Below, piece after piece: positions 43,804 through 55,099 of a stretch of DNA of 64,000 bases (position 1 is the first letter of the stretch; every line of letters begins with the position of its first letter). Location: positions 5,648,448 to 5,712,447 of the forward strand of contig CM030935.1 of NCBI GenBank assembly GCA_018136815.1, in the 5' to 3' direction. Made by a program: the position numbers and the translations under genes. Below the pieces are notes generated by a model, which had not been told where the DNA came from, made no database searches, and worked only from the letters and a program-made list of their open reading frames with translations. The DNA comes from Isochrysis galbana. Lineage: Eukaryota; Haptophyta; Isochrysidales; Isochrysidaceae.

Positions 43804-44059
43804 TGAGTGGCGAAAGCTGTCTTGTTACTTGTCTCTTAGGGGTCTCTACCCTTGCACGGTCCGTTATCCGTCCAAACGACTCAACCGCCGTAACCGACTC
43901 AACCGCCGTAACCGACTCAACCGCCGATCACGTAACCGACACAAAAACAAAACCCCAACAAGAACAAATGCTTTGCACACCACCTAGCCATGCCATAGCT
44001 AGGCTAGGCCTTGGGTTCACGACACACATGAAGCCTTGCATGAAGCCTTGCGCTTCTCA
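43804..44059 (-). repeat. 5' LTR of the complete element (middle LTR of composite)
   Basis: 256 bp, TG...CA, with two full and one partial 18-bp units. No AGCAG lies beside it; its outer side joins directly to gag sequence of the rearranged internal region, without a polypurine tract. Confidence 0.88.
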
Positions 44060-45399
44060 GGCGGTGCGCTCCACGGTACGTCCGGGCCAACGTGCAATGC
44101 AAGCGACCAAGACCGAGGATGACACGGATGCCATCAAGAAGGCCTATGAGGCGGGCTTCAAGGCTGGCCAAGGTGGGCGTGGAGGTGGTAGGAGCAACAA
44201 CAACAAGGACAAGAAGCCTTGCTCCCACTGCGACCGCATGCACACGGGCATCTGCGGGTCCAACCCCGACACCGCGCACTTGATCGATTGGGACAAGGTG
44301 CCGGAGGGCCTCCAAGCCAAGATCAAGGCCAACCTCTATGATGCCAAGATGAAGAAGGAAAACAAGCAAAGTGGTGGACGCCTCACCTTCACCTGCAACA
44401 AGATCTGTGCAACCACGACCAAGAACACCGAGGATGATGCCTTACGCATCCTCATCGACTCGGGCGCCACCGGGGCGGACTACTTCAACGACATCAGCTT
44501 CTTCCCGGACGGCGTGGATGAGACGCGCACGGACATGGTTGAGGTGGCAAGTGGCAAGGCAATCAAGACTTGGGGCACCGGCACCGCCAAGTTCCTTGCA
44601 CTTGTGCGCCCCCAAGCCGGTGCACCCCTTGGATGGCATGTGGTCGAGAAGCCCGACGCATCATTTGGTCCATTCAAACGCAACATGCTGAGATGGTTGG
44701 CGAGTACGAGAGGTCAAAGTCAATGCCCGGTACTTGGCGGAACGCAGCCTCCACAAGGTTCTTGTGCACCATATCAGGCCTCTTGCGGTGCTCAACTTCC
44801 AAGGAGCCCCATGCCTTGTCCACTTCACGAAGGACTCCTTCTCCACATCCAATGAAGCTCGCTTTCATGTCGAGGCACAACTCGGCGACGGAGACTTCGC
44901 GCGCGGTGCCCTTGAGTCCTTGGAAGATGCCAAACATGTTGTCAAAGCGGTTGGTGACCTCCTCCCTTGAGGGGAACTCCTGGAGGTTGGTCATCTTGAG
45001 TGTGTCATACTCCATCTTCTTGTCTTCGGCCTTGTCTTCGGTGTTGACCGCCACGTGCAACTCGTCGATGTGTTTGAACGCACGGTGGCCGTCGTACTTC
45101 TCTTCCTCCTCATCCGTGTAGAGCACATCCAAGGTGGCCACAAGCTTGTCGTCCTTGATGCACATGATGAGGAGGTCATATGCCTTGTTGAGTTCCACCT
45201 GGGTGGCTTCCTTGTCCTTGTTGGCGTCATCGACGCTTTCCGTCTTGTTCTTGAGCATCGCACGTCGGCAACCGTTCTTGCCGGCCATCGCGAGCAACTT
45301 GGGCCTGAATGCTCTCCATTCAGCACCATCCTTGTTGTAGAAGAAGATCTTGTCATTGTTCTTGTCCATGTCTCTTTGTCTCTCGGCGGGGGTACCAGA
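44060..45399. mobile_element. Rearranged, defective copia internal region
   Basis: Three pieces. 44060-44687 is plus-oriented and encodes late gag, zinc knuckle and protease (CSHCDRMHTGIC, LIDSGATGADY). 44688-44740 is a minus-oriented RT scrap (FRQVPGIDFDLSYSPTIS). 44741-45369 is minus-oriented gag from its start codon (MDKNNDKIFF) to about residue 207. Integrase and RNase H are missing. The inverted piece begins in gag almost exactly where the minus-oriented gag piece ends, so a segment was flipped at or near residue 207-215. Confidence 0.85.
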
Positions 45400-45645
45400 T
45401 GAGTGGCGAAAGCTTTCTTGTTACTTGTCTCTTAGGGGTCTCTACCCTTGCACGGTCCGTTGTCCGTTCAAACGACTCAACCGCCGTAACCGACTCAACC
45501 GCCGTAACCGACTCAACCGCCGGTCACGTAACCGACACAAAAACAAAACCCCAACAAGAACAAATGCTTTGCACACCACCTAGCCATAGCTAGGCCTTGG
45601 GTTCACGACACACATGAAGCCTTGCATGAAGCCTTGCGCTTCTCA
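45400..45645 (-). repeat. Third copia LTR (5' end of composite)
   Basis: 246 bp, TG...CA, two full and one partial 18-bp units, with a short deletion near 45592 relative to the other two. It is followed by AGCAG at 45646-45650. Confidence 0.9.
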
Positions 45646-45650
45646 AGCAG
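45646..45650. repeat. Target site duplication AGCAG (right)
   Basis: Matches 38941-38945; the interrupted RT frame resumes here with ALLGQSLYGL. Confidence 0.85.
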
Positions 45651-46435
45651 CCCTCTTAGGGCAATCGCTCTATGGCTTGGTGCAGTCCGGCCGCAATTGG
45701 TGGCTCAAGTTGTCCATGTGGCTTGAGGCGTTTGGCTTCATCGTGGCGTTCAGCGAGCCATGCCTCTACGTGCTCCGTGATGAGGATTCCTTCATGGTCA
45801 TGGCCACGTACGTGGACGACATGCCGTGGGGCTCCAATGACATGAAGCTCGTGCGCAAGGTGTTTGAGGCCATGGAGAAGGATGGCTTCAAGCTCACTTG
45901 GCATGAAGGTCTCGATGAAGTACTTGGAGCCCAACTCAAGGAAGTGAGTGATGGAATCATTCTTCACCAAGGAGACTACATCAACAAGTTGGTGGGCGCG
46001 CACCTCGAAGAGATGACCGAGTACGAGGACACGTTGCGCAACACCGTCGACACGCCATGCAACTCGTACCTCGGCAAGGACGTCATCGAGGCGCAAGACG
46101 AGAAAGAGCGGATCAAGACGGAGCTCGATCCCAAGTTTGGCACCAAGTACCGCGGCCTTGTCGGTAGTCTCCTCTACGCCGCCGTGGTGAGCAACCCCGA
46201 CATCTCGTACACGGTGGGCCAACTTTGCCGCGCGATGTCGTTCCCCACCGTGAACCTTTGGCAGGCGGCGCTGCATTGCCTTCTCTACCTCAAGAACCGT
46301 GGCACCATGGGCCTCAAGTACTACAAGAACAATGGCGATAGCCTTGTCAAGTTGCTCTTGAGTTCTTGGAAGATGGACTACTTCAACGACATCAACTTTT
46401 TCATGCAACTCGTCGGGCCCCATCCTAGAAATTAA
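45651..46435 (+). pseudogene. Right half of the interrupted plus-strand copia RT
   Basis: The frame encodes RT from LLGQSLYGLVQ through YVDDMPWG and on to YKNNGDS, where similarity to the intact copy stops (about 46340). A short unrelated stretch and a scrap reading MDYFNDINFF (protease region) close the frame at a stop near 46433. It is colinear with 38267-38945. RNase H and the 3' LTR are absent, so this copy is dead. Confidence 0.88.
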
Positions 46436-46660
46436 AATAGCTATTTCCCCCCCTAGTAGTCAAGCTATGACAATAGTTTTGTCAATTGTGTCTAAGCAGT
46501 AGTGCGAAGTATGCAGGGTGTGCTCATGTACACGCAACGTGTAAGGACAAGCTAAAGAGCAAGCACGCGTACTTATGTAGCCATTGAGAGACCGTAGATA
46601 GAATTGACAATTTGTCCTACTAGACATTTTGACGTCATCTCAGTTCCTAGGAAGAAAAAA
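46436..46660. other. Intergenic between copia cluster and cell-wall gene
   Basis: CTATGACAATAGTTTTGTC at 46474 resembles CTATAACAATAGTTTTTTC at 26962, and TTAAAATAGCT at 46432 recurs inverted at about 1903. No gene is seen. Confidence 0.4.
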
Positions 46661-49600
46661 TCATTGGAGGCACCCTGTGTACGTAACTCGGGAGTTGCGA
46701 CATCCCCACGTGTTCCCGACCACGTTGTACACACATGGCGTACAACCAAGAGAGCAGTCGTTTGGATACCCGTTCGGATCGGCCGGCGTCTCGAGGGTGG
46801 GGTCTATATAAAATGAAAGGCATGTCTCCTCGTAGGCAAGCACAAACTGCGACGTTCGTGGAACCACTGATTGGCACCATGAGTTGTCGATCCTACCTCT
46901 CAATAGCAATCGTTCGTTCGTGAACTGTAGCTCGGGGCACATGTTTGGTATTGATGGTGCAGGTGGGAGTGGTGGTTGTCGCGGAGGCGGGGACGGGTTC
47001 GGCGCCGGCAGCGGTGGGTCAGGATTCAGGACATTTAAGACGAAGTGAACGACGGCATATGCCCTTATTGCTAAACCAAAGATGCCAAAGAGAGTGCCGA
47101 AGGTCTCCCACAGGTTCTTTTGGGGTAATGGTGGCGTGAGCGGCGGCGAAGGCGGTGGCCGAGCAGGATGCGGCGGGGACGGTGGCCGAGCGGGCGGCGG
47201 CGGCGAGGGCGGCGGCCGAGCGGGCGGCGGCGGAGAGGGCGGCGGCCGAGCGGGCGGCGGCGGAGAGGGCGGCGGAAAGGGTGGAGCTTTAGGGGGCGGG
47301 GCTGGCGGCAAAACCGTTCGCGCTTTCGTTACATAGTTGGTCGTGCCAAGGAGATCAGCCACCTCGGCCACCATTTGCGCGAAGACTGTCTCTGCAGCTG
47401 CGGCAGCGTCATCGAGCGTCTGCGTCGCACTCTTCACATACGTGACCTCAATTTCCAGCCGGAGCTCATACGCAAAAGTGTAGTTCGTGATGGTGAAGTT
47501 ACCCGTGATCTGCGCGAGCGTTTGGTTGGCTTCGGAGATGAGAGGAGTCGATCGCACGTACTCCCCCCGATGTACAAGGCCAAGGAGATCTACATGCGAT
47601 GACGTCGCATTATACGCACTACACGAATGCCCACAAAAGGAAAGGAGCACGTCAGAGTCGAGGTCTATGCCGTCGACGACATCAACGAGGAAGACTTCGC
47701 CGATAGACTCATTTCTCTCCAGAATGTCGTACACATCGTCAACGAGAAGCCCTACGTAGTTCGACGCGTCCAAAGCCATGCGAGCTCGTGCGCGTCGACG
47801 TACGTCAGAGCCGTCCTCCGCAACGCCGAGGACTTTCGCAGCGAGCGGGCTAAAGGGCGGCATTGACGGCGGCGGCGAAGGGGGCGATGGTGGCGGCGGC
47901 GAGGACGGTGGAGGCAGGGACGGCGGCCAAGTCGGCGGCTGTGAGGGAAGAGGAGGTGGCCGTGCCGGCTCCCCAAGAGGAACAAGTGGTGGAAAAGCGG
48001 GGGGCGGCGGCGAAGGCGGAGCCGAAGGCGAAGGAGGTAGTGACGGCGGCTTCGAGGGCGGTGGCGAGTACGGCGGGTTCGAAGGGGTCGGCGATGATGG
48101 TGACGGCGGTATAAGCGGAGGCGGCGAAGGCGGGGGCGGCGATGGCGGAGGCGGCGAAGGCGGCGGCGAAGGTAGCGGCGGCGAGGGCGGCGGCGGCGAG
48201 GGCGGCGGCGGCGAGGGCGGCGGGGGTGATGGCGGTGGGGTCGAGGGCGGTGGCGGCGAGGGCGGCGGTGGTGAGGGTGGCGGCGGTGAGGGCGGAGGCG
48301 GCGAGGGTGGCGGCGGTGACGGCGGAGGTGGCGAGGGTGGCGGCGGCGAGGGTGGCGGAGGTAAGGGTGGCGGCGGTGAGGGCGGCGGCGGTGAGGGCGG
48401 CGGGGGTGAGGGCGGCGGCGGCGAGGGCGGCGGCGGTGATGGCGGCAGCGAGGGCGGTGGCGGCGAGGGGGGCGGCGGCGATGGCGGAGGCGGTGATGGC
48501 GGCGGCGGCAATGGCGGCGGCGGCAATGGCGGAGGAGATAAGGGTGGAGGTGGCGAGGGAGGCGGCGGCGAGGGTGGCGGCGGTGAGGGTGGCGGCGGTG
48601 AGGGCGGAGGCGGCGAGGGTGGCGGCGGTGAGGGCGGAGGTGGCGATGGCGGCGGCGGCGATGGCGGCGGCGGCGAAGGAGGCGGCGGCGAAGGTGGAGG
48701 CGTAGAGGGGGGCGGTGGCGAGGGGGGCGGTGGCGATGGCGGCGGCGTTGATGGAGGCGGCGTTGATGGAGGCGTAGGTGAGGGCGGAGGTGGCGAAGGC
48801 GGAGGTGGCGATGGCGGCGGTGGCGATGGCGGCGGCGGCGACGGCGGCGGCGGTGAGGGTGGCGGCGGCGAGGGTGGCGGCGGCGAGGGTGGCGGCGGCG
48901 ATGGTGGCGGCGGCGATGGTGGCGGCGGTGACGGCGGAGGCGGCGAGGGTGGAGGTGGCGAGGGTGGCGGCGGTGACGGCGGAGGCGGCGAGGGCGGCGG
49001 TGGCGATGGCGGTGGCGGTGAGGGCGGAGGTGGCGAGGGTGAAGGTGGCGAGGGAGGCGGCGGCGATGGTGGCGGTTGTGAAGGTGGAGGCGGCGACGGT
49101 GGAGGTGGTGAGGGAGGCGGCGGCGAAGGAGGAGGCGGGGAGGGGGGCGGTGGCGAGGGGGCGGCGGCGAGGGCGGCGGAGGTGATGGCGGTGGCGGCGA
49201 TGGTGGTGGCGGCGAAGGCGGAGGCGGGGATGGTGGCGGCGGCGATGGCGGCGGCGGCGATGGAGGCGGAGGTGAGGGCGGCGGCGGCGAGGGTGGCGGC
49301 GGCGAGGGTGGCGGCGGCGAGGGTGGCGGCGGTGACGGCGGAGGCGGCGAGGGTGGAGGTGGCGAGGGTGGCGGCGGTGACGGCGGAGGTGGCGATGGCG
49401 GCGGCGGCGATGGCGGTGGCGGTGAGGGCGGAGGTGGCGACGGTGGAGGTCGCAAGGGAGGCGGCGGCGATGGTGGCGGTTGTGATGGCGGAGGCGGCGA
49501 CGGTGGAGGTGGCGAGGGAGGCGGCGGCGAAGGAGGAGGCGGGGAGGGGGGCGGTGGCGAGGGGGGCGGCGGCGAGGGCGGCGGGGGTGAGGGTGGCGGC

Positions 49601-52600
49601 GGCGAGGGTGGCGGCGGTGACGGCGGAGGTGGTGATGGCGGCGGTGGCGATGGCGGTGGCGGTGAGGGCGGAGGTGGCGAAGGTGGAGGTGGCGTGGGAG
49701 GCGGCGGCGATGGTGGAGGTTGTGAAGGTGGAGGCGGCGACGGTGGAGGTGGCGAGGGAGGCGGCGGCGAAGGTGGAGGCGGGGAGGGGGGCGGTGGCGA
49801 GGGGGCGGCGGCGAGGGCGGCGGGGGTGAGGGCGGTGGGGTCGATGGCGGTGGCGGCGAGGGCGGCGGTGGTGATGGTGGCGGCGGCGATGGCGGCGGCG
49901 GCGATGGAGGCGGAGGTGAGGGCGGCGGCGGCGATGGTGGCGGTGGCGAGGGTGGCGGCGCTGAAGGCGGAGGCGGCGATGGTGGCGGAGGTGACGGCGG
50001 AGGGGGAGATGGTGGCGGCGGTGAGGGCGGCGGCGGCGAGGGCGGCGGGGGTGAGGGTGGCGGCGGCGAGGGTGACGGCGGTGACGGCGGAGGTGGCGAT
50101 GGCGGCGGCGGCGATGGCGGTGGCGGTGAGGGCGGAGGTGGCGAAGGTGGAGGTGGCGAGGGAGGCGGCGGCGATGGTGGCGGCGGTGAGGGCGGAGGCG
50201 GCGATGGTGGAGGTGGCGAGGGAGGAGGCGGCGAAGGTGGAGGCGGGGAGGGGGGCGGTGGGGAGGGGGGCGGTGGGGAGGGGGGCGGCGGCGAGGGCGG
50301 CGGGGGTGATGGCGGTGGGGTCGATGGCGGTGGCGGCGAGGGCGGCGGGGGTGATGGTGGCGGCGGCGATGGAGGCGGAGGTGAGGGCGGCGGCGGCGAG
50401 GGTGGCGGCGGCGAGGGTGGCGGCGGTGACGGCGGAGGCGGCGAGGGTAGCGGAGGTGACGGCGGAGGGGGCGATGGTGGCAGCGGTGAGGGCGGCGGCG
50501 GCGAGGGCGGCGGGGGTGAGGGTGGCGGCGGTGAGGGCGGAGGCGGTGAGGGTGGCGGCGGTGACGGCGGAGGCGGCGAGGGTGGAGGCGGTGAGGGTGG
50601 CGGCGGTGAGGGTGGCGGCGGTGATGGCGGAGGCGGCGAGGGCGGCGGCGGCCATGGCGGCGGCGGCGAGGGCGGAGGTGGCGAAGGTGGAGGTGGCAAG
50701 GGAGGCGGCGGCGATGGCGGTGGGGTCGATGGCGGTGGCGGCGAGGGCGGCGGGGGTGATGGTGGCGGCGGCGATGGAGGCGGAGGTGAGGGCGGCGGCG
50801 GCGAGGGTGGCGGCGGCGAGGGTGGCGGCGGTGACGGCGGAGGCGGCGAGGGTAGCGGAGGTGACGGCGGAGGGGGCGATGGTGGCGGCGGTGAGGGCGG
50901 CGGCGGCGAGGGCGGCGGGGGTGAGGGTGGCGGCGGTGAGGGCGGAGGCGGCGATGGTGGCGGAGGTGACGGCGGAGGGGGAGATGGTGGCGGCGGTGAG
51001 GGCGGCGGCGGCGAGGGCGGCGGGGGTGAGGGTGGCGGCGGCGAGGGTGGCGGCGGTAACGGCGGAGGTGGTGATGGCGGCGGCGGCGATGGCGGTGGCG
51101 GTGAGGGCGGAGGTGGCGAAGGTGGAGGTGGCGAGGGAGGCGGCGGCGATGGTGGCGGTTGTGAAGGCGGAGGCGGCGACGGTGGAGGTGGCGAGGGAGG
51201 CGGCGGCGAAGGTAGAGGCGGCGAGGGGGGCGGCGGCGAAGGGGGCGGCGGCGACGGCGGTGGGGGTGATGGCGGTGGGGACGATGGCGGTGGCGGGGAT
51301 GGCGGCGGCGGTGAGGGCGGCGGCGATGACGGCGGCGGCGGCGAGGGCGGTGGCAGCGAGGGGGGCGGCGGCAAGGGGGGTGGATTAGATGGTGGCGGCG
51401 GTGGCCTGGCAGGTGCACCCAATGGAGTCGCTGGCGGGAAGAATGGTGGTGGTGGCGAGGGTGGTGGGGGCGATGGCGGGGGCGGTAATGGCGGCGGCGA
51501 TGGCGGCGGCGGCGATGGCGGCGGTGGCGAGGGAGGCGGCGGCAAGGGGGGCGGCGATGGCGGCGGGGGCGATGGCGACGGCGGCGATGGCGGCGGGGGC
51601 GAGGGGGGTGGCGAGGGCGGCGGTGGTGATGGTGGGGGCGGCGAGGGCGGTGGTGGCGAGGGCGGATGCGAGGGTGGCGGCGGCGAGGGCGGCGGCGGCG
51701 AGGGCGGCGGTGGCGAGGGCGGCGGCGAGGGCGGCGGCGGCGAGGGCGGCGGCGGCGAGGGGGGGGCGGCGAGGGCGGCGGAGGCGAGGGCGGCGGCGGC
51801 GAGGGCGGCGGCGGCGAGGGGGGGGGGGCGAGGGCGGCGGCGGCGAGGGCGGCGGCGGCGAGGGGGGCGGGGGCGAGGGCGGCGGTGGCGAGGGGGGGGC
51901 GGCGAAGGGGGGGCGGCGAGGGGGCGGCGGCGAGGGGGGGGGCGGCAAGGGGGGCGGCGGTGAGGGGGGCGGCGTCGAGGGGGGCGGCGAGGGGGGGGGC
52001 GGCGAGGGGGGGGGGGGCGAGGGGGGGGCGGCGAGGGCGGCGGCGGTGAGGGGGGGGGTGCCGAAGGCGGCGGTGGTGATGGCGGCGGTGGTGATGGCGG
52101 CGGCGGTGATGGAGGAGGCGGTGAGGGCGGTGGCGGATAAGGGGGTCGGGTGCAAAGGCCGCATGTGAAATCGCATTCGCCGAGCGCCGGCGCGGCTTCT
52201 TCGTCATTGCAGAACCCAAACAACAAGAAGTATTGGCAGTCCGTCCGCGTCTCTGTGCACGGTATAGGCGCGCTCGGCAAGGGGGGTGGCAAGGGTGGCG
52301 AAGGTGGTGATGGCGGTGAAGGTGGCGAAGGAGGGTCAGGGGGTGGCAACGAGGGGGGCGGCGGCGTTGGCGATGGCGGCTTCGCTGGTGGCGGCGCCCA
52401 CGGCGGCGTCGATGGCGGCGGCGTCACGGGCGCTGGCGAGGAGGGCGGTGGCCACACGCAGTGCGCTGGGTACTGGCACGAAAAGTCGCACCAGCCCGCA
52501 TACATCGAACTGTTCTCGCCGCAGCCCAGCTGCGCGATCAGTATACTGCAGTCAACAGGTGCCAGCTCTTGGCACACGTACTCGCTTAACTCTCTTGCGC

Positions 52601-52667
52601 GCGCGGCAGCGGCGAGCAGCAGCAGCAGCCGCCGCGGCGGCGTCGGCAGTGGTAGCGAGGCGCGCAT
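46661..52667 (-). CDS. Secreted Ser-Pro4-rich cell-wall-type protein with ShK-like modules
   Basis: The start at 52667 gives MRASLPLPTPPRRLLLLLAA, a signal peptide. A six-Cys module follows (VCQEL...DC...GC...WCDFSC...HC), then a Pro-rich spacer and a second module (CTETRTDC...FC...CDFTCGLC); both resemble ShK/SXC folds. A huge (SPPPP)n domain occupies roughly 52060-47890, and a C-terminal region of about 400 residues ends at 46661. That region holds a possible globular domain (LDASNYVGLLVDDVYDILER), another Pro-rich spacer, a hydrophobic helix and a final Cys-rich stretch (CSLGCTPC). The N-terminal and C-terminal parts are in different frames, and the SPPPP reading changes frame several times at G runs, so the gene is either indel-broken, misassembled or spliced inside the repeat. 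Hydroxyproline-rich proteins of this design are known in algal walls and matrices (pherophorin/extensin-like); the function here is inferred. Confidence 0.65.
47890..52135. repeat. 15-bp (GGCGGCGGCGAGGGC-type) repeat array with higher-order units
   Basis: Thousands of bases of 15-bp units encode Ser-Pro4 on the minus strand and Gly4-Glu/Asp on the plus strand. Longer blocks of several hundred bases recur (compare 49130-49165, 49545-49570, 49775-49805 and 50246-50290). Copies differ by single bases in G runs, for example GAGGGGGCGG at 49158 versus GAGGGGGGCGG at 49560. Confidence 0.9.
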
Positions 52668-53380
52668 GGCGCTCTCTCCGCTCCCTGCAGTCCCTCCGCT
52701 ACACAGTGGTTTCAGCATAAAAGACCGTTACGTGGCCGAGCGCGCGCCACCAGACAAGAGAGAGGCGATCCCAAGAGTTGAAAGTTTAGTGTAAACCAGG
52801 AGGTTCACAAGGAGAAGGAGAGGGAGGTCCTCGCTCGCTCTCGTTTGAATCGAGGCTACTTCTGAAGAATGAAGACCCCTCTCCCTCAAGAGGCTCGCGA
52901 CGGGCCCTTACAACCTCAAGGAAACGCCTGTGTATCACACCATCTCTCCGCACGCAGGACAGTCAAACATAAACACTCCCTACCGGGGGTCCGCGCACCA
53001 TTTTCGCAGAATTGCACAGGTGGGTGGGTCCCAGCGGGCGGGGTGGTCCAAGGTTCCCCTCCGTGTAATCTGCACACCACACTCACGCTCAATAAAAGGT
53101 TTTATTTTTTGCTCGATGAACATATAGAACCTGGGAACCTGGAACCTGGACCTGGGGCGACCACGCTCACCAAACCCACCACCCTAGATGCTTCGGTCAC
53201 TCACTATGGGAGTGTGGAGGGCACCAGCTACAAAGGGTAAATGAAGGGCTAAATAAGATCCCTATGGATTCCGGTAGGATGGATCAGCAAAAAAAATTGG
53301 GGGATCTCCGTCTCTGGTCTTCAGTCTCGGGTCTCCGGCCAATCTTTCGAAAGATTATCATTAAATTACCGAATTTCAGG
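52668..53380. other. Intergenic upstream of the cell-wall-type gene
   Basis: No supported ORF. The phrase GAACCTGG is repeated three times at 53128-53150. Confidence 0.5.
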
Positions 53381-54290
53381 CGATGATGAAGAGTAGTCTC
53401 GAAACACGCCACGAGCCATATCTTGCACGTCGAGTCCTTTCGGTGGGAGCCTGTATTCGGCATTCGGCAGCCACACAAACGTAGTACACAATATGTTCAA
53501 AGACGGAGCCTTGACGACACCCTTGTCGCATCCGCGATCGACTTCCGACCTTAGGCGTCTTCGCGCTCAATCGTTCTTGTTCGCCGCGGAGTTTTACTCA
53601 TAACTTGTAGAACTCTTCACTCGTAATCCGCTCTTCGCTCCTTGCCGTCGCGCCCCTTTGGGGCCTGTCTCGCTCCTGTTTCGCTCCTTTGCACCTTGGG
53701 CCCTGCTCTGTCTTTGGTCCCTCCTTGCTGTTGTTCCCCCGCGCCTGCCCTCGCTCCCGTCGTAGGTGTTCGTCGCTGCGGACTTTCTCCCCCGCGGCTA
53801 AAAAGTTCCGTCCTACATTATAGGACCGCGTCCTACGATTCCGGTGTATTTGTAGGACCCTGAGCTTGAAAGCCACACAACTTTCGAGAGTGAAGGATTG
53901 GGACTTCCCACCAACTGAAGGATAGTCCGAACTCAGTCTTGAGATCCTTATGTCGCATCCGCGATCGACCTTTTTGTTTTAGAAGTTGTCTGCGTTTCTA
54001 TGCCCCCTCCTTGCAGGCTAGTCACTAGTCACCGTCGCAGGATCCTACATTCGCCCATTCGCCCTTGTTGCCCTCGCCTCCTTTGTCGCCTCCCTTGTCG
54101 CCTGCTTGCCCCTCACCGGGCTTACCTCCTTGCGTGCTCCTCGCGTTTTTAGGCTAAGTCGCGCGTTCAGGTATCGCCGGTGCAAGGAATCGCCCCCTTG
54201 TGTGACCCTGATTCCCCCTCAGGTGTTGGCCGTTGGATGATATCGTGGCGCTGTTTTACTTCGGTCTTCATCAACTCACTTAAGGGGACT
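53381..54290. other. Intergenic with retroelement-like debris
   Basis: TGTCGCATCCGCGATCGAC occurs twice, at 53524 and 53951, about 430 bp apart. No long frame is convincing. It precedes the pol-like scrap at 54296 and may be the leader or LTR of the same element. Confidence 0.35.
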
Positions 54291-54295
54291 CCGCC

Positions 54296-54748
54296 GTGCT
54301 CGTCGATCGCCTACCGTCTCGTGACGGCCTTGACTCTCCCCCCCTCGTAGCTACGAGTGTTGAGACTCCTAGCGACGAAGGGGAGGTCCTGGTCACCGTC
54401 TGGAACCTGGCCTCTCGCCCGGTCACGCTACCCGCTTACTCTCCGGTAGCTTCGGCTCATGTGGAGTACGTTCTACACGAGGCTAACCGCTCTCTTACTA
54501 CCGACGACAACGACCCCGAGTCCTTGCTTACCGACGCGCAGCGCACGCTACTCGACTCGATCCCACTCGACGCCGCCGCACACCACCACGAAAGCGAACG
54601 CGCTGGGGCACTAGGAGCGTGCGGAGCGCCGGCGCTTCTCCGATCCTTGCTCGCGGCTGCCGCGTCGCTCCTCACGCGCAGCCAGCCGAGCCGCACGCGT
54701 CCTCGCCCGCTTTGCCCGATCATTCTCGGCTTGCTCTCCCCGGCGTAG
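54296..54748 (+). pseudogene. Retroelement pol scrap (protease-RT linker type)
   Basis: The first 90 residues read VTVWNLASRPVTLPAYSPVA then LLTDAQRTLLDSIPLD. This resembles the stretch between protease and reverse transcriptase in Ty3/gypsy-like and related elements, where a protein is said to be 'worth N-S-x-x-P-V-x-L'. After that the frame turns Ala/Arg-rich and loses similarity. No RT follows. Assigned by pattern only. Confidence 0.35.
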
Positions 54749-54811
54749 CGCGATTTCCACTTCCTGAGTGCGGATCATCGCACCGGAGTCGGAGCTATCC
54801 TCATCGCTACA

Positions 54812-55099
54812 ATGGCACATAGCAGCAGGCCCACCGCCGCCACAGATCCCGCCGCCGCGACAGCTCCCGCCGCCGCGACAGCTCCCGCCGCCACTCCCGT
54901 CGCCGCTGCCTCTTCGCCTGATTCCGCGGAGGTGATGCGAGCGCGCAAGATGGCGCGGCTCCGCGTCACATACGAGTCGAGCCATGCCGCCTTGGCTGAA
55001 GAAGAAGCGGAGGCGGAGATGCGAGCGCAGGTGCGAAGCCGCATGCGGAAGACAGAGGAGGCGGCGGTGGCCAAACTGTGGGGCGCCAAGCAGCTGTAG
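54812..55099 (+). CDS. Small Ala-rich helical hypothetical protein
   Basis: 95 codons from ATG. A Thr/Ala/Pro repeat (AAATAPAAATAPAA) precedes a charged helix, MRARKMARLRVTYESSH then AEEEAEAEMRAQVRSRMRK. The helix could form a coiled coil. It has no recognised relative. The frame ends cleanly at 55099, followed by AT-rich DNA. Confidence 0.35.
   Translation: MAHSSRPTAATDPAAATAPAAATAPAATPVAAASSPDSAEVMRARKMARLRVTYESSHAALAEEEAEAEMRAQVRSRMRKTEEAAVAKLWGAKQL

Larger units (their letters stand above)
38946..44059 (-). mobile_element. Complete Ty1/copia LTR retrotransposon
   Basis: 5,114 bp with TG...CA LTRs of 240 and 256 bp, a primer-binding site beginning TGG two bases inside the 5' LTR, one uninterrupted gag-pol frame, and a polypurine tract abutting the 3' LTR. 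The LTRs differ by a few substitutions and by copy number of an internal 18-bp unit, indicating a young insertion. The order protease-integrase-RT-RNase H is the copia order. Confidence 0.93.
38946..45645 (-). mobile_element. Composite copia insertion: LTR-internal-LTR-scrambled internal-LTR
   Basis: Three LTRs (38946-39185, 43804-44059, 45400-45645) enclose one complete internal region and one rearranged internal region. The whole block is flanked by AGCAG and splits the RT region of a plus-strand copia copy. The duplication belongs to the outer pair, so the block entered, or was built, as a unit at this site. Confidence 0.85.

Noticed and set aside
47778-51388. Long plus-strand frames of Gly4-Glu/Asp and Ala-rich repeats
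   Set aside because: They are complements of the Ser-Pro4 array; only the minus strand links to a signal peptide and Cys-rich domains.
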